From: Pseudoduganella flava
GTDB lineage: Bacteria > Pseudomonadota > Gammaproteobacteria > Burkholderiales > Burkholderiaceae_D
Length of the DNA stretch: 43,721 nucleotides
Direction: 5' to 3'
Assembly: GCF_007830495.1 (NCBI RefSeq)
Contig: NZ_VLKW01000020.1
Coordinates: 1 to 43,721 of the forward strand
A program made the position numbers and the translations under genes. Numbering within the stretch: position 1 is the first letter of the stretch; every line of letters begins with the position of its first letter. Shown piece by piece: positions 25,684-35,789 of this stretch. The notes beneath the pieces were generated by a model, which was not told the DNA's origin, made no database searches, and worked only from the letters and a program-made list of their open reading frames with translations.

Positions 25684-27710
25684 CGGGCCTCCCGCCACGC
25701 GCGGGCGAACGGCGTGTCCGCTTCCGGGCGCGCCTGCAAGACGACGGGCGCGCCGCTCAGCGTACTGCGCAGCCATGCCGCCAGCGCAGGACGGCATGGC
25801 ACGCAGCCGTCCGCCACGTCCTGCACGGCGCGCTGCGCGGCCAGGCGGCCCTCCTCGCCGGCGATCGCACCGGCGGCCTGCAACGCCGTCCTATTCCAGC
25901 CGCCCGGCAGCGGTGCGCCGCTTGATAACGCCTGCACCAGCGCCTTCACGTCAGCCGGCACGGTGTCGATCGCCTTGTCCTGTGGCCGCTTCGTTCCGGC
26001 GGCACCCGCCATGTCGCCCGTCATCCGCTTCTCCTCCTTGATTGCCGGCGGCTCGAACGCGGCGCGGTGCAGGTACACGCGCTCGGCCTGCTGCAATTCC
26101 TTGATCGCCGCCAGCGCCTTGTATTCCGGCGGCAGTGCCGTGGCGGGCGCGATCGCGCGCAACGCCTTCTCGGCATCCCACATCGCCGCGATCGCCCGCT
26201 TCAGCACGGCCTTTGTCTGCGGGTCGAAGATCGTCGCGTTGTCTTCCACGTCGTGGGCGTGGCCGAACATCTTCGCCATATTGGTGCCGGCCGACATGGC
26301 GCCATGTTCTTCACCGTGTTCCCCGCCGTGCTCCCCGCCGTGTTCCTGCCCGTGCTCGTCATGACCATGCTCGTCGTCGCCGAACAGCGTGGACTCCTCG
26401 CCGAGGAACGCGCCATAGCGGCGCCGCAGTTGCGCCTGGTCGGCCGCGATGCCTTCGCTGCGTTCCCGCACCGCAGCCGCCGGCAGCTTTGGATTGGCGC
26501 GCAGGTCCGCCACCAGCTGCTCGGTATCGATGATGATCTGGCGCTGGCTGCGCAGGCTCTCAGGTTTCACCATGCTGGGCAGCGCGGACGAATCGAGCGT
26601 CTCCGCTTCCGGTCCGGGCAGGCGCAGCGTGTACGTCGGCGACTGCGCCACGTGCGGATGCTCGGGCGAGTTGTCGGTGGCGCGCACGAAGAAATACAGC
26701 TCGTCGCCCGGTTCCATGCCCAGCTCCGCCAGCGACCAGCGTTTGCTCCAGTCGCGCCGGCGCGGGTCGGCCGATTGCGGCAGCGGCACTTCGCGGTCGG
26801 AGAACTTGATGTTCTCGCCGCTGCCCCGTGCCAACGTCATGTGCAGCGTGGCGCGCGCGATGCCGTAATCGTCCTTCGCGCCGACCGCGATCTGCACGGT
26901 CGCGTTCGGGCCCAGCACCTGTGTGGCCTCGACGGGGGCGGCTACCGTCACCACCGGCGGCTGATCGGGCGTGACGCGCACCGTGTAGCGCTGGCGCGGC
27001 TGGTCCGCCGGCCGCCACGTGGCCGACTCCACCGCGCGCCACACGGCGCAGCCGCCGCTGGCCTGCGGCGTGCTGCCGTCGCCCAGCTCGACGGCGCTGC
27101 CACACCACGTGACGGTGCTGTACTGGAGCACCTGCACATCGCGCGGCGCCGTTTCGTACGGCCGCACGCCCGTGTAGGCCGGCGGTGCGATCTTCATTGT
27201 GATCGCTGTCGCTGTGGCACGCGTGGCCGGCACGGCCTTCATGGGTGCGGATGGCGCTTGCTTGCCGGCCGGCTGGGCGATCCACAACGCGGCGGCGGCC
27301 AGCGCGGACAGCACGAACGGCAGCGGCGCGGGGCGGCAGTGACGGCGGGCGATCGCGTCGTACTGCGCGCGGCCCACGTCGGCGATCCGGCCTTCCAGGC
27401 GTGCGCGCTGCAGCCGGGCCAGCGGCGAGCCGGGTGCGCGGGCCAGCAACGCGCTGCTGTCTTCCAGCGCGGGCACCGCTTCGTCGAGCCACTGCGGCCA
27501 GCAGGCGGCGGCACGGCGGCGCCATGTGTACATGTCCCACAGCGCCCAGCCGATCAGCAGCGAATACAGCACCATCGCGCCAGCCGGGGCGACCGGCAGG
27601 ACGGCCAGCAGCGGCACCAGCGGCAGCAGGCGCCACGGCGCACGCCGGCGCGCCAGCGCGCGGTCGAGCTGCCCTCGAATGGCGGCCGTCACATCAGGTT
27701 CGACGTGCAT
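25680..27710 (-). CDS. DUF4175-like membrane protein with histidine-rich insert
   Basis: A 676-residue protein with about three transmembrane helices (~28-43, ~45-62, ~131-147), then extracytoplasmic beta-rich domains (for example PPVVTVAAPVEATQVLGPNA) and a helical C-terminal part. This resembles DUF4175 proteins found with MoxR/DUF58 genes. Residues 445-487 contain nine histidines in an Asp/Glu/Gly-rich setting (EHGHDEHGQEHGGEHG and HAHD), a plausible metal-binding or sensing loop. Its start overlaps the upstream gene by 17 nt and its stop overlaps the next start. Function unknown. Confidence 0.75.
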   Translation of the reverse strand: MHVEPDVTAAIRGQLDRALARRRAPWRLLPLVPLLAVLPVAPAGAMVLYSLLIGWALWDMYTWRRRAAACWPQWLDEAVPALEDSSALLARAPGSPLARLQRARLEGRIADVGRAQYDAIARRHCRPAPLPFVLSALAAAALWIAQPAGKQAPSAPMKAVPATRATATAITMKIAPPAYTGVRPYETAPRDVQVLQYSTVTWCGSAVELGDGSTPQASGGCAVWRAVESATWRPADQPRQRYTVRVTPDQPPVVTVAAPVEATQVLGPNATVQIAVGAKDDYGIARATLHMTLARGSGENIKFSDREVPLPQSADPRRRDWSKRWSLAELGMEPGDELYFFVRATDNSPEHPHVAQSPTYTLRLPGPEAETLDSSALPSMVKPESLRSQRQIIIDTEQLVADLRANPKLPAAAVRERSEGIAADQAQLRRRYGAFLGEESTLFGDDEHGHDEHGQEHGGEHGGEHGEEHGAMSAGTNMAKMFGHAHDVEDNATIFDPQTKAVLKRAIAAMWDAEKALRAIAPATALPPEYKALAAIKELQQAERVYLHRAAFEPPAIKEEKRMTGDMAGAAGTKRPQDKAIDTVPADVKALVQALSSGAPLPGGWNRTALQAAGAIAGEEGRLAAQRAVQDVADGCVPCRPALAAWLRSTLSGAPVVLQARPEADTPFARAWREAR

Positions 27711-28707
27711 GGCTCACCAGTCGTTCGAGAGCAAACAGGATCAGCAGCGCCCAGCCGAGCCAGTGCGCGGGCTCCTTGCCCGGCAGCGGCAACGGCGTGG
27801 CGCGCGTTGCCGCCACGGTCAGCGCGGCGAGCGGGTACGGCTGCGGCGGCACGGCCACCTGCCTCCACGCTTCGTACACGGCATGCGCCTGCGCTTCGCT
27901 GGCGGGCGGCCATGGCAAGCCGCTCCAGAACCGGCCGCGCGGCGTGTCGGCATAGCTGAGCGCCAGTCCCGCCGCGGTCACCTGCCGTGCACCGGGCGCC
28001 CGCGCCGCCTGCCACCAGTGCGGCGCTTTCCATTCGGCCGGCGGCGTGCCGTCTCGATCCCACACCACCAGTTCGGTGGCGTCGTCGGGCACCTCGACCA
28101 CGCTCCAGCGCGCACCGGTGCTGCCGAATGCGGCGAACAGCGCGCGCCATTGCGCGGCGCGTTCGGGGACCGATGCGACGACCACGCGATGCAATGCCGG
28201 CCGCTCCGGCACCAGGGCAGGCGGCCCGCTGCGCAGGTCGACGGCATGCAGGAAGGCCGGCGGCACGGCCGGCATCGTCAGCGTGCCAGCGCGGCCCAAC
28301 ACCAGCAGACGCGTGCCGCGCCGGAACTCGTGCTCGTGCCGCGGGATCCACGCCAGCGGATCGGCCGGCAGGTCGATGCGCGCCGCCGATTCCATGCCGG
28401 CCGAGCGCACCTGCTGCGCCACCCATGCCGGGTCGAGGGCCGGGTCGGCCAGCACCGTATCGCCGCGCCACGGCACGATCGTCACCGCGAGCCGGGCGAT
28501 CAATGCGACGAGCAGCAGCAGGCGCAACGCCAACAACAGCAGATCGGTCCACCGCCACACGCGGCGCAGCTGCGGCGCCGTCGACGGCAGGAAGCGCGCC
28601 GTGGCCAGCAGTTCGCTGGCGCTGCGCTGGCGCTTCTGCCGGTGCCACAGGATCGGCAGCAGCAGCACGGGCAGCGCGAGCCACCACAACGGTTGCAGGC
28701 TCGTCAT
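27694..28707 (-). CDS. BatA N-terminal-domain membrane protein
   Basis: A 337-residue protein. The first ~75 residues match the BatA double-transmembrane domain (LWWLALPVLLLPILWHRQKRQR, then LLLLALRLLLLVALIARL). The central part has a Rossmann-like pattern but no DxSxS metal site, so it lacks the usual von Willebrand domain of full BatA. A third helix lies near the C-terminus (WLGWALLILFALERLV). The start at 28707 overlaps the DUF58 stop (ATGA). BatA-type proteins work with MoxR ATPases in envelope processes; the exact role here is unknown. Confidence 0.8.
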   Translation of the reverse strand: MTSLQPLWWLALPVLLLPILWHRQKRQRSASELLATARFLPSTAPQLRRVWRWTDLLLLALRLLLLVALIARLAVTIVPWRGDTVLADPALDPAWVAQQVRSAGMESAARIDLPADPLAWIPRHEHEFRRGTRLLVLGRAGTLTMPAVPPAFLHAVDLRSGPPALVPERPALHRVVVASVPERAAQWRALFAAFGSTGARWSVVEVPDDATELVVWDRDGTPPAEWKAPHWWQAARAPGARQVTAAGLALSYADTPRGRFWSGLPWPPASEAQAHAVYEAWRQVAVPPQPYPLAALTVAATRATPLPLPGKEPAHWLGWALLILFALERLVSHARRT

Positions 28708-29591
28708 CGGCGTGCTCCCGGCAGCCGGAGCCACGCGCGCAGCACGGCTTCCAGCGGTTGTTCGATGCGGGCTTGCGTCAGCGGGATGTCGCGCTGGCGG
28801 CAGCCGGCGGCCACCGCGTCGAAGTGAGCGCCGCGCGCGGCCCGATATGCTTCACGGTCCGTCGCCAGCAGCCGGTGCAGGCCGCCGTCACCCTCGCGGT
28901 CGCGGTACGCCAGCCCGGACGTGAAACTGCCGTCGACTTCGGCCTGCGTGGAGAGCGCCAGCAGCCGCACGTCGTGCCGCAGCCCGCGCAGCCGGCCCAG
29001 CGCCTGCGACCATGGCGACGGCCAGTCGAGGCAGTCGCCGGCGGCAAACACGACGGCGGGTGAGCGGGCAAAGCGCAAGCACGTACGCAGCGCATCGTCG
29101 TCCGGCAGTGCGCCGCCCGCTTCGGTGCGCGCCAGCGCGGCCAGGATCCGCTGCAGCTGGCGCGGCCCGCGCGCAGGCTGGATCGCCTCGGTCCGGCCGT
29201 TGACGCAGATGACGAGCCCGAATGCATCGCCCTGCCGCTGCGCGATCGCGGCGATGCACGCCAGCGCGGTGCGCGCATACGCGAGCTTGTCGAGTCCCGC
29301 CACGGTGCGGCTGGGTTCCGCCATCGACGCGCTGGCGTCGAGCCACAGCCAGACGGCCACGTGGCTGTCGCGCTCCGCCTCGCGCACGTAGTACCGGTCG
29401 GCCCGAGCCAGCAGCTTCCAGTCGACGCGGCGCCACTCGTCGCCGGGCGCGTAGGCGCGGTACTCGGAGAACTCGACACCCGCGCCCCGCTCGCGGCCAG
29501 CATGGATGCCATGGCCGAGGCCCGCCAGCACGTGGCGGATCACGAGGTCGAGATTGGCGGCATGGGCCACCAGTGCCGGAGCTTGCAGCAT
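28704..29591 (-). CDS. DUF58 protein with MIDAS motif
   Basis: A 295-residue DUF58 protein, the regular partner of MoxR ATPases. The family signature lies at ~38-66 (GVEFSEYRAYAPGDEWRR then VDWKLLAR), and a von Willebrand-type metal site DASAS is at 85-89. MoxR/von Willebrand pairs act as chaperone-like systems that install metals or assemble complexes. The start at 29591 lies 4 nt after the MoxR stop; the upstream open frame overlaps moxR and has no DUF58 similarity. Confidence 0.9.
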   Translation of the reverse strand: MLQAPALVAHAANLDLVIRHVLAGLGHGIHAGRERGAGVEFSEYRAYAPGDEWRRVDWKLLARADRYYVREAERDSHVAVWLWLDASASMAEPSRTVAGLDKLAYARTALACIAAIAQRQGDAFGLVICVNGRTEAIQPARGPRQLQRILAALARTEAGGALPDDDALRTCLRFARSPAVVFAAGDCLDWPSPWSQALGRLRGLRHDVRLLALSTQAEVDGSFTSGLAYRDREGDGGLHRLLATDREAYRAARGAHFDAVAAGCRQRDIPLTQARIEQPLEAVLRAWLRLPGARR

Positions 29592-29595
29592 TACG

Positions 29596-30606
<1,011 letters not shown>

Positions 30607-31227
30607 TTATGCTCCCAACGCGTATTGAATGATGTTGACCGCGAAGCGCGTGTTGTCGACCGCCAGCCAGCGCTTGTTGCGGAAGTCGTAATCCCACTCG
30701 CAGCCATAATCCTTGTTGCTGTACAGGACCGCGATGCGGCCGTTGACCTCGATCGCCTTCAGGTATTCGTGCACCAGGTCGTCGCCCCAGCCGTTCAACT
30801 CCATCCCCGTGTTGGGCGGGCCGTCGAACTTGAAGAAGCACGTGTACAACGGGTGATTGTTCGGGATCTTCTTCAGTGCTTTGGCACCGAAGATCTTCGC
30901 CATCTCCGCCTCGAACGACTTGGCGAACAGCCCGTCGATGTCGTGATTGCAGTCGTCGACGAACACGAAGCCGCCGCCCTTCACGTAGCGCTCGAAGTGC
31001 TTGCGTTCCGCTGCCGTGAACTGCACCAGCTTGTGGCCGGCCAGGTAGCAGAACGGTGCTTCCAGCATCTTCGGGTCGGCCAGCGCGACGATGCGCTCGA
31101 CGGTATCCACCTTCAGCGTGGTGTACTCGACGAGCGAATTGAGCACGTTGCTCGGCATGCGGATGTCCACGTCCCAGTCGCCCGACTCGTAGGTCAGGCG
31201 CGTGAAGTAGAAATCGTAGGCCGGCAC
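30607..31227 (-). CDS. DUF4159 protein
   Basis: A 206-residue protein of the DUF4159 family, recognised by its Rossmann-like pattern (YVKGGGFVFVDDCNHD), its NNHPLYTCFFKFDG segment and a C-terminal YSNKDYGCEWDYD segment. The family resembles a catalytically unassigned amidotransferase-like fold. No signal peptide or membrane helix is seen. The start is a GTG at 31225-31227 with an AAGGGG site. It links the TldD/PmbA genes (12 nt downstream of PmbA-like 1) to MoxR (no gap). Function unknown. Confidence 0.82.
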   Translation of the reverse strand: MPAYDFYFTRLTYESGDWDVDIRMPSNVLNSLVEYTTLKVDTVERIVALADPKMLEAPFCYLAGHKLVQFTAAERKHFERYVKGGGFVFVDDCNHDIDGLFAKSFEAEMAKIFGAKALKKIPNNHPLYTCFFKFDGPPNTGMELNGWGDDLVHEYLKAIEVNGRIAVLYSNKDYGCEWDYDFRNKRWLAVDNTRFAVNIIQYALGA

Positions 31228-31239
31228 CGTTGTTTCCCC

Positions 31240-32577
31240 TTACACGGCGTCCGACAGCGACGTGAAGTTGAAGTCGCGTACGCGCATCGCCGGGATCATC
31301 ATCTTGAAGCGGGCGTTCGCATCGCCGATCAGCATTGGTTTGCCCAGCTCGTCGATATTGTTCAGCATGACGACGGGACTCTCGTTGAAGCGGAAGTTCT
31401 TGATCGGGTACTTGATCTTGCCGTTCTCGATGTAGAACGTGCCGTCGCGCGTCAGGCCCGTCAGCAGCACCGATTGCGGATCGACCATGCGGATGTACCA
31501 CGTGCGCGTGACGAGAATGCCTTTCTTCGTGTCGGCGATCAGCTCTTCCGTCGACTTCGTGCCGCCGGCCATGATGATGTTGCCCGGGTCGGCCGTCGCC
31601 GTCTGGCCCGTCTTCTGCGCCCAGTAACGGTCCACGTCCAGGCCGGCCACCGTGCCGTTCCTGATCAGGTCCTTGCGCTGGCGCGCCATCATCGATTGCT
31701 GTTCCCACGGCAGTACGGGCGCGTTGGCGTCCCACGGGTCGGCCCACACATTGACCTTCTCGTCGAACAGCTTGTCGCCCAGCCGGTTGCCGCCGCCTTT
31801 CTTCGCGAGGAAGCTGCGGCCTTCGTCCGCCTGGCGTGCATCGAACGCGTTGAACATGAAGTTCAGCATGTCCGACGATGCGGCCGGCTCCAGCACGACC
31901 GTGTAGCGGCCCGGTTCGATCGCCTTGGCTTCGACGGAGCGCAGCGCCTTCTCGATGGCGACCTCGGACGCGGCACGCGCGTCGAACTGCTTCGGGTCGT
32001 ACGCGGAGCGGGTGACCCAGCCGGAGCCGCGGCCGTCTTCCGTGCGCGTCGTGACGGTGAAGTTCAGGCTCGCCAGCTCCTGGTAGCCGAACACGCCGTT
32101 CGAATTGGCAATGCATTCGAAGCCCACGTGATCGGAAAAGAAGCCCGCTGCGACGAGGCCCTTCTTGCGCGCCGCGTCGATGCTCTGGAACGCCACTTCG
32201 GCGCGGTAGGCCGGATCGAACGCATCGGCGTTCTGGTTGAACGTCTGCGATGGTTTGTATGCCTGCTGGCCGATCGCCGGCATGAACTCGGGATTCTCCG
32301 GCGCCAGCCGCGCCACTTCCTCGGCGCGGCGCACGGCTTTTTCCAGCGACTTGTCGTCGAACTCGTTGACGCTCGCGGTGCCCTGCTTCTTGCCGAAGGC
32401 GACGGCCACCGTCAGTTGCGTGTCTTCGATCAGGCCCGCCGTCGACACGCTGTTGCGCGCGTAACGCACATTGCCCTTGCGCGCACCGGAGATCGACACG
32501 CGGCATTCATCGGCTTTCGAAAGCGCCATCACCTTGTCCGCGATGCGCTTGGCTTGTTCCTTGTCCAGTAATTTCAT
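31240..32577 (-). CDS. PmbA/TldE-like protein, copy 1
   Basis: A 445-residue member of the TldD/PmbA (peptidase U62) family. In E. coli TldD and TldE (PmbA) form a metalloprotease heterodimer in which TldE lacks the metal site; here too no HExxxH motif is present. Family features include the N-terminal domain with NSVSTAGLIEDTQL and the C-terminal region with NRLGDKLFDEKVNVWADPW and GLTRDGTFYIENGKI. It has no signal peptide. It follows the TldD-like gene after 13 nt. The start at 32577 gives the same length as the paralogue at 34441; a weak GGGA site precedes it. Confidence 0.88.
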   Translation of the reverse strand: MKLLDKEQAKRIADKVMALSKADECRVSISGARKGNVRYARNSVSTAGLIEDTQLTVAVAFGKKQGTASVNEFDDKSLEKAVRRAEEVARLAPENPEFMPAIGQQAYKPSQTFNQNADAFDPAYRAEVAFQSIDAARKKGLVAAGFFSDHVGFECIANSNGVFGYQELASLNFTVTTRTEDGRGSGWVTRSAYDPKQFDARAASEVAIEKALRSVEAKAIEPGRYTVVLEPAASSDMLNFMFNAFDARQADEGRSFLAKKGGGNRLGDKLFDEKVNVWADPWDANAPVLPWEQQSMMARQRKDLIRNGTVAGLDVDRYWAQKTGQTATADPGNIIMAGGTKSTEELIADTKKGILVTRTWYIRMVDPQSVLLTGLTRDGTFYIENGKIKYPIKNFRFNESPVVMLNNIDELGKPMLIGDANARFKMMIPAMRVRDFNFTSLSDAV

Positions 32578-32590
32578 TGATCGTTCCCGG

Positions 32591-34228
32591 TCAGGCGATC
32601 TTGCGCGCCGTATTGATGACGTTGATGCCGTTGAAGCGCGTCGTGGCGGATCCATGCGACACGGCGCTGATCTGGCTCGGCTGGCCCTTGCCGTCGAAGA
32701 AGGAGCCGCCCATGCGCCAATCGCGCTCGTCGCACAGCGCCGTGCACGCATTCCAGAATTCCTGCGTGTTGGCCTGGTATGCGACGTCGCCCAGCGGCTG
32801 GGTGATCTTGCCATCCTTGATTTCGTAGAACAGCTGGCCGCCAAACTGGAAGTTGTAGCGCTGCTGGTCGATCGAATACGAGCCGCGGCCCAGGATGTAG
32901 ATGCCCTTCTTGACGTCCTTCACCATCTCGTCCGGCGTCAGCTTCTTCTTGCCGGCGGCGAGCGACACGTTCGGCATGCGCTGGAACTGCACGCTGCTCC
33001 AGCTGTCGGCGAACGAGCAGCCGTGCGACTCCTTCTCGCCGATGATGTGGGCCTGGTCGCGCGTGGCCTGGTAGTTCACCAGGATGCCGTCCTTGATGAT
33101 GTCCCAGCGCTTGGCCGGCACGCCTTCGTCGTCGTAGCCGACGGCGCCCAGCGAACCGGGCGTGGTGCGGTCCGCCACGAAGTTGACGATCGGCGAGCCG
33201 TACTTGAAGTTCTTTGACTGCCATTTGTCGAGCGTGGCGAAACTCGTGCCCGCGTAGTTGGCCTCGTAGCCCAGCACGCGGTCCAGCTCCGTCGCGTGGC
33301 CCACGGATTCGTGGATCGTCAGGAACAGGTGTTCGGGCGACAGCACGAGATCGTACTTGCCCGGATCGACGGATTTCGCCGTCAGCTTTTCCTTGGCCTG
33401 GCGGCCGGCCGCGCGGGCATCCTCGATCAGGTCGTAAGCGCCGTGATACAGCGTGGTGACGCCGCCCGCCGCGCGCACCTTGTGCTCGGGCCGCACGTCG
33501 AAGAATTCATAGCCCATCGACACGGGCGAGGACAGGCCGTCGCGCGTGCGGAACTTGCCGGTGGCCTTGTCCACCGCGGTAGCCGTGAACGGCGACCACA
33601 GGCGATGGATGTCCTGGTCGATGTACGAGCCATCCGTCGACGCGAAGTATTTTTGCTGGTTCACCTGGAACAGCATCGACTGCATGAACGACGCGCCGGA
33701 CGCGATGCCCGCCTTGTTCGCGGCGATCAGCATCTCGGCCTTGTCCTTCACGGGCACGAGGCGCCAGTCCTTCTTGAATGGCGTGGCCCACGCCACTTCG
33801 CCGACGCCCTTCACGGGCGCCAGCTGTACCGGCTCGCTCTGCAGCCGCGCGTTCGCCTTCGCGATCGCGACCGCTTGGCGCGCCGCATCGGCCACCGCGT
33901 CCACCGTCATCACATTGGTGGCGACGAAGCCATAAGCACCGCCGGCGATCACGCGCACGCCGACGCCGGACGATTCCGTGTTGACGATGCTCTCCACGTT
34001 CAGGTCGCGCGTCGTGATGAACTGGTTCAGGTAGCGGCCGACGCGCACGTCGCAATACGTGGCGCCGGCCTTGGTGGCGGCATTCATCGCCGCGTCGGCG
34101 AGCGACTTCTTGAACTGCACGGCCATCGGGTTGCTCAACTGCTCGGCGGCGATCGCATTGCCGAACACGGGAACGATCATCGTGCCGCCGGCAGCGGCGC
34201 CGATTTTTAAGAAGGTACGTCTTTCCAC
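32591..34228 (-). CDS. Tat-exported TldD-like metalloprotease, copy 1
   Basis: A 545-residue TldD-family protein with an N-terminal twin-arginine signal (MERRTFLK, hydrophobic stretch, AIAAE), implying export in folded form. The metal motif HESVGH (306-311) fits the family HExxxH. The family C-terminal Cys motif (CGKxGQ in E. coli TldD, recalled) reads DGKGQ here. The start is a GTG at 34226-34228 with an AGGAG site. It is paired with PmbA-like copy 1 and is a close paralogue of the gene at 35790, aligned without gaps at the N-terminus. Confidence 0.88.
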   Translation of the reverse strand: MERRTFLKIGAAAGGTMIVPVFGNAIAAEQLSNPMAVQFKKSLADAAMNAATKAGATYCDVRVGRYLNQFITTRDLNVESIVNTESSGVGVRVIAGGAYGFVATNVMTVDAVADAARQAVAIAKANARLQSEPVQLAPVKGVGEVAWATPFKKDWRLVPVKDKAEMLIAANKAGIASGASFMQSMLFQVNQQKYFASTDGSYIDQDIHRLWSPFTATAVDKATGKFRTRDGLSSPVSMGYEFFDVRPEHKVRAAGGVTTLYHGAYDLIEDARAAGRQAKEKLTAKSVDPGKYDLVLSPEHLFLTIHESVGHATELDRVLGYEANYAGTSFATLDKWQSKNFKYGSPIVNFVADRTTPGSLGAVGYDDEGVPAKRWDIIKDGILVNYQATRDQAHIIGEKESHGCSFADSWSSVQFQRMPNVSLAAGKKKLTPDEMVKDVKKGIYILGRGSYSIDQQRYNFQFGGQLFYEIKDGKITQPLGDVAYQANTQEFWNACTALCDERDWRMGGSFFDGKGQPSQISAVSHGSATTRFNGINVINTARKIA

Positions 34229-34294
34229 TGCTACTCCTAAAGAATTTCTCGGCGTGCGCTATGAAACGCATGCTTCAACCCAAAATGCGAGAGG

Positions 34295-34396
34295 CCAGGG
34301 TCAGACCCGGCGGGGCTTTGCCGGGGTTTCGGAGAGCATGCTCTCCGCCGGCAAAGCGGTGCTGGCCTGCTGGCCAGCACTCCTTCCTGACCCCAG
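34295..34396. repeat. Nested-palindrome element with GGGTCAGACCC end, between the two TldD/PmbA pairs
   Basis: The outer ends CCAGGGTCAG (34295-34304) and CTGACCCCAG (34387-34396) are imperfect inverted repeats. Inside lie GCTTTGCCGG / CCGGCAAAGC (34315-34324 / 34348-34357) flanking a perfect 16-bp palindrome GGAGAGCATGCTCTCC (34331-34346), and a 9-bp hairpin GTGCTGGCC-TGCT-GGCCAGCAC (34359-34380). It is a compact REP/MITE-like element without coding capacity in a 212-nt gap. Confidence 0.75.
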
Positions 34397-34440
34397 TTTC
34401 TGCCTTTGGTTCTGCTTACTGCATCAACTCACAAGGTACG

Positions 34441-35778
34441 TTAAACCGCGTCCGACAAACTGGTGAAGTTGAAGTCCCGCACGCGCATCGCCGGCACCAG
34501 CAGCTGGAACGGGCTTTCGTCGCCGGCCAGCACTTCCGGCTTGCCCAGTTCGTCGATATTGTTCAGCATCGTCACCGGGCTTTCGTTGAAGCGGAAGTTC
34601 TTGATCGGGTGCTTGATCTTGCCGTTCTCGATGTAGAACGTGCCGTCGCGCGTCAGGCCCGTCAGCAACACCGATTGCGGGTCCACCATGCGGATGTACC
34701 ACGTGCGCGTGACGAGGATGCCCTTCTTCGTGCTGGCGATCAGCTCCTGGGTCGACTTGCTGCCGCCGGCCATGATGATGTTGCCCGGCGTGGCGATGGC
34801 GCGCTTGCCCATCTTCTGCGCCCAGTAGCGCGAATAGCCCAGGTTGGCGACCTTGCCGTCCTTGATCAGGTCCATCCGTTCGCGCGGCAGCAGCGATTCG
34901 GCATCCCAAGGCATGACGGGTACGTCCTTGTCCCACGGGTCCGCCCAGATGTTCACCTGTTCGTCGAACAGCTTGTCGCCCAGGCGATTGCCGCCGCCCT
35001 TCTTCGACAGGAAGCTGCGGCCTTCGTCGGCACTGCGTGCGTCGAAACTGCCGAACATGAATGCCATCAGGTCGGCCGACGCGGCCGGCTCGAGGATGAC
35101 GGTGTAGCGGCCCGGCTCCAGTGCCTTCGCATCGACGGAGCGCAGCGCCTTTTCGATCGCGACGTCGGCCGCTTCGCGCGGGTCGAACCTGGCCACGTCG
35201 TTCGCATCGCGGCGCACCCAGCCCGAACCGCGGCCGTCTTCCGTGCGCACGGTGCACGTGAAGTCGACGCCGGTGCGCTGCTGGTGACCGAACACGCCCT
35301 TCGAGTTGGCGATCGTCTCGAACGCGCTCTGGTCGGTGAAGAAGCCCGCTGCCACCAGCTTGTTCTTCTTGCAGGCCTCGATGCTGTACGCGGCCACCTG
35401 GGCGCGGTACTCGGGGTCGATGGCGTCCGTCTTCGCGCTGAACGTTTGCGTGGCGCGGAATTCGGCCTTGTCCGGCGTGGGCATGAACTCGGGGTTTTCC
35501 GGCGCCAGGCGCGCCAGGTCTTCCGCGCGGCGCACCACTTTTTCCAGCGACTTGTCGTCGAATTCGTTGATGCTCGCCGTGCCCTGCTTCTTGCCGTAGG
35601 CGACCGACACGGCCAGCTGCGTGTCTTCCACGAGGCCGGCCGTCGACACGGCGTTGCGGGCATAGCGGATATTGCCGGTGCGGTTGCCGAGCATCGTCAC
35701 GACGCATTCGTCGGCCTTGGTCAGCGACAGTACCTTGTCGGTGATGCGCTTGGTTTCTTCCTGGTTCAACATCTTCAT
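34441..35778 (-). CDS. PmbA/TldE-like protein, copy 2
   Basis: A 445-residue paralogue of copy 1, same length and with long identical runs (for example the GLTRDGTFYIENGKI region and the C-terminus NFTSLSDAV). There is no metal motif and no signal peptide, as expected for the TldE-like partner. The start at 35778 has a GAGGAA site. It is 11 nt downstream of TldD-like copy 2. The two pairs look like a tandem duplication. Confidence 0.88.
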   Translation of the reverse strand: MKMLNQEETKRITDKVLSLTKADECVVTMLGNRTGNIRYARNAVSTAGLVEDTQLAVSVAYGKKQGTASINEFDDKSLEKVVRRAEDLARLAPENPEFMPTPDKAEFRATQTFSAKTDAIDPEYRAQVAAYSIEACKKNKLVAAGFFTDQSAFETIANSKGVFGHQQRTGVDFTCTVRTEDGRGSGWVRRDANDVARFDPREAADVAIEKALRSVDAKALEPGRYTVILEPAASADLMAFMFGSFDARSADEGRSFLSKKGGGNRLGDKLFDEQVNIWADPWDKDVPVMPWDAESLLPRERMDLIKDGKVANLGYSRYWAQKMGKRAIATPGNIIMAGGSKSTQELIASTKKGILVTRTWYIRMVDPQSVLLTGLTRDGTFYIENGKIKHPIKNFRFNESPVTMLNNIDELGKPEVLAGDESPFQLLVPAMRVRDFNFTSLSDAV

Positions 35779-35789
35779 GGGCGTTCCTC

